A stretch of 64,000 bases of DNA from JAGNRR01 sp964389575. GTDB taxonomy: Bacteria > Bacteroidota > Bacteroidia > Chitinophagales > Chitinophagaceae. The notes beneath the pieces were generated by a model, which ran no database searches, had not been told where the DNA came from, and saw only the letters and a program-made list of their open reading frames with translations. Position numbers and translations under genes: made by a program. Position 1 is the first letter of the stretch, and every line of letters begins with the position of its first letter. Where the stretch lies: contig CAYMFF010000002.1 of assembly GCA_964389575.1 (NCBI GenBank), positions 16,217-80,216 on the forward strand. Reading direction: 5' to 3'. Of the stretch, positions 1 to 8,400 are shown one piece after another.

Positions 1-233
1 ACATATCAGCTGATGGATTAAACGAAACTGAAATCGCCTCCAGAACGAACATCCCAAATAATTTGGGAAACTCCTTGGAACTGGAAACAACTGATTTAAA
101 CCTAATGGAATACGTCAAAAAAGATGAGTTTAAACTAAAAGTAGAAACTGTAACTGATGAAGCACTTACACAAGATCATGTAATTGATATTAATAGTGAA
201 TTCTTCGTTGATGCTAAGATATTGGGCCAATAG
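1..233 (+). CDS. C-terminal end of an unknown protein (5' partial)
   Basis: The frame ending in the TAG at 231-233 is open back to the window edge and gives 76 codons before the stop. The fragment is hydrophilic and acidic, with alternating short hydrophobic strands near its end (H-V-I-D-I-N-S-E-F-F-V-D-A), which suggests a beta-rich fold. There is no recognisable motif, membrane segment or sorting signal in what remains. It is followed after 43 bases by a permease gene on the same strand. I do not recognise the family, and the true start lies outside the window. Confidence 0.6.
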   Translation, partial: ISADGLNETEIASRTNIPNNLGNSLELETTDLNLMEYVKKDEFKLKVETVTDEALTQDHVIDINSEFFVDAKILGQ

Positions 234-276
234 ATAAGTTAATATTATTCTATCTTTTTTGTTACCTTAGATTTTC

Positions 277-1308
277 ATGAATCTAAACCGAATTGCTAGT
301 GTTCTAGTCATCACAACTATTATAGTTGCTTTCCTAATCTATGGAAAAAATTTGATTATACCTTTTGTGCTGGCCGCATTCATTTGGTTTATCATTCGTG
401 AAATAAGGATTTTTATTAGAAGGAATAAATTTATAAGAGAAAAGCTGCCTACTTGGGTAGAGAATCTCATGTCATCCATTATTCTATTTGGATTAATTAG
501 TTTTATGGTGAATTTGCTATTGGCTAATATCAATCACCTAAGTGAAAACCTTCCGGAATATGAAAAAAATATCGCACAAGTATCACAACTAATCAACGAT
601 ACTTTTAAAATTGATATCATGAAGCAGATTACGGACTTTACCGGTGGTTTAAAATTTTCTGACATCCTAGGAAGTGTAATTAACACGGTTACTTCTATTG
701 TAGGTAACATTTTTATCATATTGGTTTACTTATTATTTCTATTGTTAGAAGAAAGCGGATTTTCTAAAAAGTTTGATGCCCTTTTCAATAATTCAGATCA
801 GGCCAATAATGCACGTGGATTGCTCAATAAAATTGATCAATCCATAAGCCGATACATTTCTTTGAAAACCTTAGTCAGTTTTTTAACCGGATTCTTAAGT
901 TATATAGCATTATTAATTATCGGAGTGGATGCCGCCTTATTTTGGGCTTTCATCATTTTCACGCTGAATTACATCCCTAATATTGGTTCGCTAATTGCTA
1001 CCGTTTTTCCAACGGTTTTTGCATTATTGCAATTTGGAGAATTGGGTCCTGCCATTTGGGTTTTGATTATTTTAGGTATAATTCAACTGATTGTTGGCAA
1101 TCTCGTAGAGCCAAAAGTTATGGGAAATTCACTTAATCTTAGTTCATTGGTTGTCATATTAGCACTTTCATTATGGGGTGCTCTTTGGGGCATTGTGGGA
1201 ATGGTATTAAGCGTTCCCATCACAGTTATTATGCTTATTCTTTTTTCAGAATTTGAGTCAACGCGCAAAATAGCTATCCTTCTTTCTGAGAAAGGTAATA
1301 TTGATTAA
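277..1308 (+). CDS. AI-2E family transporter (PerM/TqsA-type permease)
   Basis: A 343-residue polytopic inner-membrane protein. The order is typical of the AI-2E exporter family (PF01594): two to three N-terminal membrane segments (about residues 7-40 and 62-85), a soluble amphipathic stretch (about 90-140), then a hydrophobic C-terminal half with the family-like N-Y-I-P-N-I-G-S motif near residue 235 and G-N-L-V-E-P-K-V-M-G near 280. Length matches the family (about 340-370). Members export small molecules such as autoinducer-2 or act in Na+/H+ exchange, so the substrate cannot be told from sequence. The ATG at 277 is the first in-frame start after the previous gene. The next gene begins 16 bases after its stop. 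Confidence 0.9.
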   Translation: MNLNRIASVLVITTIIVAFLIYGKNLIIPFVLAAFIWFIIREIRIFIRRNKFIREKLPTWVENLMSSIILFGLISFMVNLLLANINHLSENLPEYEKNIAQVSQLINDTFKIDIMKQITDFTGGLKFSDILGSVINTVTSIVGNIFIILVYLLFLLLEESGFSKKFDALFNNSDQANNARGLLNKIDQSISRYISLKTLVSFLTGFLSYIALLIIGVDAALFWAFIIFTLNYIPNIGSLIATVFPTVFALLQFGELGPAIWVLIILGIIQLIVGNLVEPKVMGNSLNLSSLVVILALSLWGALWGIVGMVLSVPITVIMLILFSEFESTRKIAILLSEKGNID

Positions 1309-1310
1309 AT

Positions 1311-1318
1311 TATATTTG
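1311..1318 (+). promoter_or_regulatory. Bacteroidota -7 box (TATATTTG)
   Basis: TATATTTG matches the Bacteroidota sigma -7 consensus TAnnTTTG and ends 6 bases before the ATG at 1325. The 5' untranslated leader would be only a few bases long. Confidence 0.45.
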
Positions 1319-1324
1319 TAAAGC

Positions 1325-2011
1325 ATGTCACAAATCACAAAAAACAACTTCAAGTTTTTAGAAGGGCTTAGAAAAAATAATACCAAACCGTATTTTGAAA
1401 AAAATAAGGACACTTATCTGCTGCATCATGAAGAAATGATAAGATTTGCGGATAAGCTTCTAGCGGAGGTCAATAAATTTGATGAAATAGAAACTCCTAC
1501 AGGCAAAAAATCCTTGAATAGAATTTATCGTGACATTCGATTCTCTAAAGATAAAACACCTTATAAAACCCATTGGGGCGGCGGATTAAAACGCGCTGGC
1601 GCTAACCGTCGTGGCGGATTTTATTATCACATAGAAAAAGGAAATTCCTTTGTGGGTGGTGGTTTTTGGTCTCCAAATCCAACGGATCTCTTGCATATTA
1701 GAAAGCAAATAGAAATGGATGCCAGTCCATTACGCAAAGTGCTAAATAGTAAAAAATTCAAAGACTATTTTGGAGGATTAGAAGGCGAAAAATTAAAATC
1801 TTCACCGAAAGGTTTTGACAAAGATCATGAAAACATAGACTTGCTCAACCATAAGCAATTTATCGTTTGGCATAAATTTTCGGATAAAGAAGTGACGGAT
1901 AAAGACTTCTATAAAAAAGTAGCTCAAGGATTTAAAAATATGATTCCACTTTTCACTGTGCTAACAGAATTCCTCACAACGGATTTAAATGGAACGAGCC
2001 TTTTGAAATAA
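1325..2011 (+). CDS. DUF2461 domain-containing protein
   Basis: A 228-residue soluble protein of the DUF2461/TIGR02453 family. Its signature is visible at residues 64-83 (L-N-R-I-Y-R-D-I-R-F-S-K-D-K-T-P-Y-K), followed by a G-F-Y-Y-H-I segment and the later phrase F-I-V-W-H-K. There is no signal peptide or membrane segment. The family has no settled biochemical function. The gene ends two bases before the convergent RlpA C-domain frame, leaving no room for a terminator between them. Confidence 0.88.
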   Translation: MSQITKNNFKFLEGLRKNNTKPYFEKNKDTYLLHHEEMIRFADKLLAEVNKFDEIETPTGKKSLNRIYRDIRFSKDKTPYKTHWGGGLKRAGANRRGGFYYHIEKGNSFVGGGFWSPNPTDLLHIRKQIEMDASPLRKVLNSKKFKDYFGGLEGEKLKSSPKGFDKDHENIDLLNHKQFIVWHKFSDKEVTDKDFYKKVAQGFKNMIPLFTVLTEFLTTDLNGTSLLK

Positions 2012-2013
2012 AA

Positions 2014-2463
2014 TTAATCCAATCGATAAACAAAAATCACAAAATCTTTTTCTCGCATTCCGTCATAGTCCACGCCTTTCAGAATAATGTTACTTTGTGT
2101 AGAACCTATTGGCGGTGAATAGGTAAATGAGTAAACGAAAAAATCATCTTGTTTCTCAAATTTAACCTCACTAATTCGCATAATGGGTAATACCTTATCA
2201 TTATTGTTGGATTGCGGTATCATATCGATTTGTGCCACCGAATCTAACTTACGAGAAATTAATTTAAACTGATATTTCTTGCCAGCTTCTTCAGCAAATT
2301 TCAACTCCAACTGTTTTTCAACAGGAGCAGGAAAATATGAGCGGAATATAAATTGAGAGTCTAATTTAGCTTGAATCTCAGCCTTAGATAATACCGTAGT
2401 CCATGCAGACAAATTTTCTGTTGGACTAACCAAAGAGTCCTTCAGAATCGGCTTTAGTTTTTT
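2014..2463 (-). CDS. Out-of-frame C-terminal domain of the RlpA-like gene 2454-2858
   Basis: This open frame encodes about 145 residues but has no convincing own start. It is open upstream as far as the TAA at 2473-2475, and the only early starts are TTG codons such as the one at 2431-2433. Its end resembles the C-terminus of the neighbouring 397-residue RlpA-like protein: D-D-F-F-V-Y-S-F-T-Y-S-P-P here against G-D-H-F-I-Y-Y-F-T-Y-N-V-P there, then G-V-D-Y-D against G-I-Q-Y-E, and V-I-F-V against A-L-F-I at the very end. It therefore looks like the second half of the gene at 2454-2858, displaced by a -1 shift at the A9 run (2458-2466). With one more A, or a -1 slip, the two frames join through K-K-K-L-K-P. 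The domain itself is unknown and probably beta-rich. Confidence 0.65.
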   Translation of the reverse strand, partial: KKLKPILKDSLVSPTENLSAWTTVLSKAEIQAKLDSQFIFRSYFPAPVEKQLELKFAEEAGKKYQFKLISRKLDSVAQIDMIPQSNNNDKVLPIMRISEVKFEKQDDFFVYSFTYSPPIGSTQSNIILKGVDYDGMREKDFVIFVYRLD

Positions 2464-2858
2464 TTTCTCTTTTTATAATTTTTAGAAAGAACTTCCATTC
2501 TTACGCTGGCCAATCCGGCATTTAAATAACCCAATCGTCGAGCCGCTTCTCTAGATAGGTCAATTAGGCGACGATGCGTTAAGCGTTTCGCCATTCGATC
2601 ATTGATTTTAACTACGACAGATTTTCCATTTTTCAAGTTCGTCACTTTAACCATGGTTCCCAAGGGTAAAAAATTATTAGCCCCAGTTAATTTCTTCTGA
2701 CGAAAAATTTCACCATTGGCTGTCTTCCGCCCTTCGAACATATTATGATAATAGCTTGCAGTACCTTGCCAAACATTTTTGGAGACTTTTTTGTTTCCCG
2801 CCTCTAAAATTGCGGGTAGGCAAAATAATACCGTTAATAGGAATAGTTTGATTTGCAT
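2454..2858 (-). CDS. RlpA-like double-psi beta-barrel protein, short form
   Basis: A 134-residue secreted protein. A signal peptide covers about residues 1-20, then an RlpA double-psi beta-barrel covers about 28-125, with A-S-Y-Y-H-N-M-F-E-G-R-K-T-A-N-G-E at 34-50 and V-K-I-N-D-R at 84-88. RlpA proteins bind or cleave denuded peptidoglycan. The Glu and Asp usually placed in the active site are present (E50, D87), but the His usually found in the T-A-A-H motif is Asn here (G-A-N-N, N61). There is no SPOR domain. The frame ends at A-AAA-AAC-TAA directly before the out-of-frame C-terminal domain. The ATG at 2856-2858 sits 4 bases from a TACTTTTG promoter box. Confidence 0.85.
   Translation of the reverse strand: MQIKLFLLTVLFCLPAILEAGNKKVSKNVWQGTASYYHNMFEGRKTANGEIFRQKKLTGANNFLPLGTMVKVTNLKNGKSVVVKINDRMAKRLTHRRLIDLSREAARRLGYLNAGLASVRMEVLSKNYKKRKKN
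2458..2466 (-). repeat. A9 homopolymer / -1 slippery site at RlpA domain boundary
   Basis: On the coding (minus) strand nine A's are followed by C and TAA. In the RlpA frame this reads A-AAA-AAC-TAA, a canonical X-XXY-YYZ -1 frameshift heptamer abutting the stop codon. A -1 slip continues in frame as CTA AAG CCG into the downstream domain. A weak 5-bp hairpin (GGACU/AGUCC) lies about 16 nucleotides downstream, at 2423-2440. Confidence 0.6.
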
Positions 2859-2862
2859 AATG

Positions 2863-2870
2863 CAAAAGTA
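2863..2870 (-). promoter_or_regulatory. Bacteroidota -7 box (TACTTTTG)
   Basis: The minus strand reads TACTTTTG, matching TAnnTTTG, and ends 4 bases before the ATG of the RlpA-like gene at 2858. The remaining spacer up to 3105 is AT-rich and I see no other element in it. Confidence 0.45.
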
Positions 2871-3105
2871 GAATTAGCCCACAAACAAAATAGCACATTT
2901 TGCAAATGAGTTGTTTATATATACAAGGAATAAAAATGTTATTTTCTAGTTGTAAACCAGTGCAGTGGCTAATCGCCGGCCAATTAACAACTACTTTAAC
3001 TAAGTTATTACTGAACAATCTAGCTGAAAAATGAAAAATAGAGACATTTCTTCCGATGTAAAAATTGAATAAAACGCAAATCAAATTTGCATCTTAATTC
3101 CAAAA

Positions 3106-4299
3106 TTATTCGTCAAAAATAAATAATGCAAAGTCATCACTCTGAGCATTTTCGTATTGAATGCCATTCATTGTAAATCTCAAAAACTTAGTTCCTTCCG
3201 GTACATTATAAGTAAAGTAGTAAATAAAATGATCTCCGTTTTTAGAAAACCTTGGCGCTATATCCACCAGTACTTTATCTTTAATGGGCTCATGTGTAGC
3301 AGAATCAATGGGCTCAATCATAAAATCTGAGGGTGTTTGTAAATGTTTAGATAGCAGCACAAATGCATATTCAGAACTGTTATTGGGTTTTAAAAAACTT
3401 TTCAATATTTGCCCATTATCTAAAAAAGATAAAGGCCCTCCTTCGATGAATGCACTTTCTTTTGCATAGGACTTTTGGTAATAAGACAATGTGCTAATCC
3501 ATGACTTATCTGATTGCGGCATCCAAGAAAGAATCGATTCTTTTTTACGTTTCGACTCTAATTCGCGTTTCTGATTATGATACCTTGATACTTTTTTTGT
3601 GGTAGCGTTTTTAACTGACAGTTTCTTTTTCTTAACTGATGGCTTGGAAACTTTTACTACATTTTTTTTAGATTTGGGTTTGGGTTTTGGCTTTGTTTTT
3701 TGATAAGCTACTTTCTTTGCTTTTGTTTTAGAAGGAGTTGTTTTAACTTTCTTAACCTTGGGTTTCTGGTAAGAAATTTTCTTTTGAGTGACATAAGGAA
3801 TTGCCTGAATGGCTTTCTTTTTTTTCTTGACCTTCGGTGGCTGATAAGCAATTTTCTTTTGAGTTACATACGGTATTTTTTTTGTCCTCGCAGGCTTCTT
3901 TTTTTGGGCAATCATTTTGTTATTTGAAGATCCTATGATTTCCATTCTCACCTGAGTCAGACCGGCATGTATAAAACCCAATTGTCTTGCACTTTCTCTT
4001 GAAAGGTCAATTAAACGTTTCATCCGCTTATTCATTCGATCATTGATTTTAACAACAATGGATCTACCATTTTTTAAATTGGTGACTCGTACTCTTGTAC
4101 CTAACTTTAAAAAGTTATTGGCTCCAGTTAATTTTTTCTGGCGGAAAATTTCACCATTGGCAGTTTTCCTGCCTTCAAACATGTTGTGGTAATAACTGGC
4201 TGTACCTTTCCAAACTCCATTTCTAATTTTAGTGTATTGCCCATAAGTCAATACGGGAGTAAAAGAAAGAAGTAAAAGTACAAGTCTCTTAAACGACAT
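3106..4299 (-). CDS. RlpA-like protein with Lys-rich linker and novel C-terminal domain
   Basis: A 397-residue secreted paralogue of the split gene downstream. It has a signal peptide (about 1-20), an RlpA barrel (about 27-125) with the same Y-Y-H-N-M-F-E-G-R-K-T-A-N-G-E block, and a very basic linker (about 130-245). The linker contains two copies of I-P-Y-V-T-Q-K-K-I-x-Y-Q-x-P-K-V-K-K followed by many KKK/KPK runs. A C-terminal domain (about 255-397) resembles the out-of-frame domain at 2014-2463. As in its neighbour, the usual catalytic His of the T-A-A-H motif is Asn (G-A-N-N). There is no SPOR domain. The basic linker could bind cell wall or LPS; that is inference. Role presumed in peptidoglycan remodelling. 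Confidence 0.85.
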   Translation of the reverse strand: MSFKRLVLLLLSFTPVLTYGQYTKIRNGVWKGTASYYHNMFEGRKTANGEIFRQKKLTGANNFLKLGTRVRVTNLKNGRSIVVKINDRMNKRMKRLIDLSRESARQLGFIHAGLTQVRMEIIGSSNNKMIAQKKKPARTKKIPYVTQKKIAYQPPKVKKKKKAIQAIPYVTQKKISYQKPKVKKVKTTPSKTKAKKVAYQKTKPKPKPKSKKNVVKVSKPSVKKKKLSVKNATTKKVSRYHNQKRELESKRKKESILSWMPQSDKSWISTLSYYQKSYAKESAFIEGGPLSFLDNGQILKSFLKPNNSSEYAFVLLSKHLQTPSDFMIEPIDSATHEPIKDKVLVDIAPRFSKNGDHFIYYFTYNVPEGTKFLRFTMNGIQYENAQSDDFALFIFDE

Positions 4300-4352
4300 A
4301 GGGTAAAAATACTGTGGTCTTTAAGGCGTTTTCTTTTTATTTACTAACAGCC

Positions 4353-5390
4353 TTATAATATATTCACTTCGCGCTGTAAATCAATGCCATAGCGGATTCT
4401 AACGTCACTAATAATTTGTTCACTTAAGTTGTAAATGTCCAATCCATTACCATTTCCATAATTCACCAGTACAAGTGCCTGTTTTTTGTGCACTCCGATT
4501 TCGCCATCGGTGAAACCTTTCCAACCGGCTTGTTCTATCAGCCAACCTGCTGGAATTTTAATTCCATCTTCTTGTTCATAAAACGGAATGTCTTGATAAT
4601 CCGCCTGAATACTTTTAAAAACATCTATCGTTACTACCGGGTTCTTAAAAAAACTACCTGCATTTCCTATCTCCTTGGGATTGGGCAATTTACTTTCACG
4701 AATTGAAATTACCACATTAGATACATCCTGAATGGAGGGCTCTTTTATTTTTCTTGCTGCTAACTCATTACGAATTGCTCCATACGATAATTGCAACGTA
4801 TGTCGTTTTGATAATTTCAAGGTAACCTGTGAAATAATAAATTTATCCTTAAGCGAATGCTTGAAAATACTTTCACGATAACCAAACTCACATTCCCCAT
4901 TAGTAAACTCTTTTACGCTTCCGCTTGATTTCTCAACAGCTTCTACGGTGTCAATAACAGATTTTATTTCTACACCATAGGCCCCAATATTTTGCATAGG
5001 AGCTGCGCCACAGGTTCCCGGAATCAGGGAGAGATTTTCTATCCCACCTAAATTCTGTTCGATGGCCCATAACACACAATCGTGCCAAGGCTCGCCTGCG
5101 CCAAATTTCACCCAAGCAAAATCGTTATCTTCTTTAATAATTTCTTTTCCGTAAATTTCATTTTTTAGTACCAGCGCTTTAACATCTTGGGTAAAAAGCA
5201 CATTACTACCACCGCCCAATACCATATGTTTTTCTGAGCGGTATAAATCACTATTCAATAGCTCTATTAATTCTTGTTTTGAGGAAAATGATGCGAAGTA
5301 ATTTGCCTGGGCATCTATCCCAAAGGTATTCATTGTTTTCAGTGATATGTTTTGCTGTACTGCTTGCACGTGGTGCGCAAATTTAAACAT
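4353..5390 (-). CDS. murB: UDP-N-acetylenolpyruvoylglucosamine reductase
   Basis: MurB is the FAD/NADPH enzyme that reduces UDP-GlcNAc-enolpyruvate to UDP-MurNAc, the second committed step of cytoplasmic peptidoglycan synthesis. I choose the ATG at 5388-5390 (345 residues, M-F-K-F-A-H-H). A longer frame from 5435 would add 15 unusual residues and overlap nothing useful. Visible signatures are N-T-F-G-I near the N-terminus, the FAD-binding V-L-G-G-G-S-N-V-L-F, G-Y-R-E-S-I-F-K (type I MurB), the catalytic-Ser motif G-N-A-G-S-F-F-K-N-P, and G-V-H-K-K-Q-A-L-V. It is divergent from the macroglobulin gene, with 65 bases between the two starts. Confidence 0.95.
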   Translation of the reverse strand: MFKFAHHVQAVQQNISLKTMNTFGIDAQANYFASFSSKQELIELLNSDLYRSEKHMVLGGGSNVLFTQDVKALVLKNEIYGKEIIKEDNDFAWVKFGAGEPWHDCVLWAIEQNLGGIENLSLIPGTCGAAPMQNIGAYGVEIKSVIDTVEAVEKSSGSVKEFTNGECEFGYRESIFKHSLKDKFIISQVTLKLSKRHTLQLSYGAIRNELAARKIKEPSIQDVSNVVISIRESKLPNPKEIGNAGSFFKNPVVTIDVFKSIQADYQDIPFYEQEDGIKIPAGWLIEQAGWKGFTDGEIGVHKKQALVLVNYGNGNGLDIYNLSEQIISDVRIRYGIDLQREVNIL

Positions 5391-5455
5391 TTTGTTATTG
5401 CTAATCAGATAGAATGTATTTTTATGGAAATTCATTCAAAAAACATCTTGATAGC

Positions 5456-8400
5456 ATGAAGAAGTCTCTATTGATACTAAGCGCCATCCTTATTTCACTA
5501 AGTAGTATTGCTCAATCCAATTATTATGAAACGCAATGGCAGAAAGTCGCTGAGTTAACTAAAAACCAAAAGTCCCAGGATGCTGAAAAAATCATTCGGC
5601 AGGTTATGGCAACTGCCAAAAAAGAAAAAAATACCGAACAAACCATTAAGTCACTGATTCTGTTACGCAATTCTATCGCACAGCGAGACGAGAAAGATAA
5701 AGTGAATACGATTCAGGATTTTGAAAAAGAAATTCGCGGCCTTCGTTTTCCTGAAAAAAATATCATGCATTCTATGATTGCTTCTTTATATCATTCTTAT
5801 TATCAAAACAATCGTTATAAAATTTATAAAAGAACAGAAGTGGCTGATTCTCGTGATCTAAAATTTCCAGCCGATATAGAAACCTGGACACCTCAATTAT
5901 TTTTTAATAAAATTCAAGAACAATATGATGCTTCTTTAGAAAACACAAAAGGACTGAAAGAATATAAAACCACTCAGTTTCCAGAATTAATACAAAAAGG
6001 TAAAAACACAGCAACCCTTAGGCCAACACTTTTTGATGTATTAGTTCATCGAGCCATCGACTATTACCAAAACAATGAAATTGATATCACAAAAGCATCC
6101 TACTATTTCAAACTAAAAAGCCCAAAGGCTTTTGCTCCGGCCGATGAATTTGCTTCTCATGTTTTTAAGACTAAGGATGATTACTCCACTAAATACGTAG
6201 CATTAAGTTATTTACAATTGGCAACGCGTTTTCATTTAAATGACACAAAAGAAGATGCCCTTATTGATTTAGAAGCCAAAAGATTATTATTTGTAAAAAA
6301 TAATTTTGACGGTTCAAAAGGTCGTGATAAATATATAGCAGCACTTCAAGAGCTTTACAATAAATATCCTAACAGATTAGCTACCGCAAAACCAATATTA
6401 CAATTGGCCAACGAACTACAATCTACAAATAAAGCAAGTGCTGTAGAACATGCAGAAGATATTGTAGAACAATATAAGGAAAGTATAGAGTTTACTGCGG
6501 CAAAACGACTAATTCAAAATGTAAAGAAAAAAGAACTTAGGCTAACCACAGAAAAAGCCGATGTAGCCGGCAAGAATATTTTGGGCAAACTGAATTTTAG
6601 AAATATTGACAACGTTTATTTTAAAATAATTCCGCTTAGCCCGGAACAATTTAAAAAAAGAGAAACAGATTCAAGAGCTAATAAAACTATTCCTCGTGGC
6701 AAATCAGTAAAAGAATGGAACCTTGCACTAAACAAATCCGCTTGGAAAAATCTTAAAAAGTATGACGCTCATGAAACTGAAATTAAAATTGATAAGTTAT
6801 CACAAGGTCATTACGCCATAATCGCCTCAGGCGACCCAACATTTAGCCAGTCCAAATCGCCCGTAAGTTTTTCTTTGTTTCAAACCAATGATTTAAGCTA
6901 TGTGGTAAATGGTGTAGACAATGGCAATGTACTTTATGTTGTCAATCGCTCCACGGGGCAACCGATTAATGGTGCTCGTGTTACGCGCTATATTTCTGAA
7001 TACGATTACAACAAACGAAGAAACGTCAGCACTAAAGTAGACAGCAAACTAAGTGATGCTGAAGGGCGAATAAACTATGTGACTAGCAAAAACTATAACT
7101 ACAGACGCTATGATATCGAAATAGAACATCAAGGTCAACAACTTTATATCCGCGGCGCCTTTAATTCAAATCGTAGCTATACTCCTAAAGATAAAAACAC
7201 ACTACACTTATTTACAGACCGGGCCATTTACAGACCAGGCCAAACAATCTATTTCAAAGGAATATTTGTTCAATCAGCCGGCAACCGTCAAAAGCATCAA
7301 GTATTATCCGGTAAGAAAATTGACATTATTCTAAAAGATGCAAATTATAAAGAAGTAAAAAAACAAACACTTACGACTAATAATTTCGGTTCCATAAATG
7401 GAACCTTTACTGCGCCAGAAGGTTTGCTGAATGGACGATTTACATTGTACACTCGAAAAGGACAAAAACAAATTAGAGTAGAAGAATATAAACGACCCAA
7501 GTTTGAAGTAACAATGGATAAGCTAAATCAAAATGTGAAACTGGGTGATCAAATTACAGTCAGCGGAAATGCCAAAGCATATGCCGGCAATTCAATTGAG
7601 GGCGCCAAAGTGAAATACATTGTAAAACGCAACGTGCGTTGGCCATATTATTGGTGTTATTATCGTTGGGGAGGATTTAATAGAAACTCAAATGAAATCG
7701 TAATGACACAGGGTGAAACCACAACGGATGCAGATGGAAAATTCAGTGTTACCTTTTTAGCCGAAGGCGATGAAAATATAGACCAACGCACTAAACCGTT
7801 TTATGACTTTGCCGTTCATGCCGATGTAACGGATGTAAATGGAGAAGTACGAAGTGGTGATAAAAGTTATGCAATTTCAAAAGAATCATTATTATTAAGT
7901 ATTGGCGCGCCTAGCCAAAGTGATTTTAATAAATTTAATAGCATTAAAGTTCAAACAACTAATATTCAGGGAAAATTCACAGCAACCGATGTGAAAATAG
8001 AATTTATAAAACTGACAGCTCCCGAACGCTTTTTGAAAAAAAGAATGTGGCAAGTACCAAAGCAAAACCTGCTAAGTCAATCAGACTTTGCAAAATACTT
8101 TCCGGACTATGAATATAAAAATGAAAGTAAGCCACTCTTTTGGGCAGAAGGTAAAACCGTTTGGCAAAAAAACATTCGAACGAAAGAAAATGAAAGAACC
8201 TTTTTACAAAAAATTGCACCCAATGAAGGTTATTATCTCATAAAAGCAACGGCCCGTGATAAAGACAACAACTTGATAGAGGAGAAAAAAGTAGTGCGCA
8301 TGGTGAATACCAGCAGAACAAAAGCGGTAAGCAACGAAGCATTATTCACAAACTTATCTGACGCCAGTGTGCAACCCGGTGACCAAACGAATTTGAGTAT

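Noticed and set aside
2743..3084. A 113-residue minus-strand frame between the two RlpA-like genes
   Set aside because: It runs through the N-terminus of the RlpA-like gene in another frame and has no signal, motif or promoter of its own; the composition (many C, I, L, N) looks like translated AT-rich spacer.
5391..5435. Longer murB start with 15 more residues
   Set aside because: The extra residues are not family-like and would use up the divergent promoter region shared with the macroglobulin gene.
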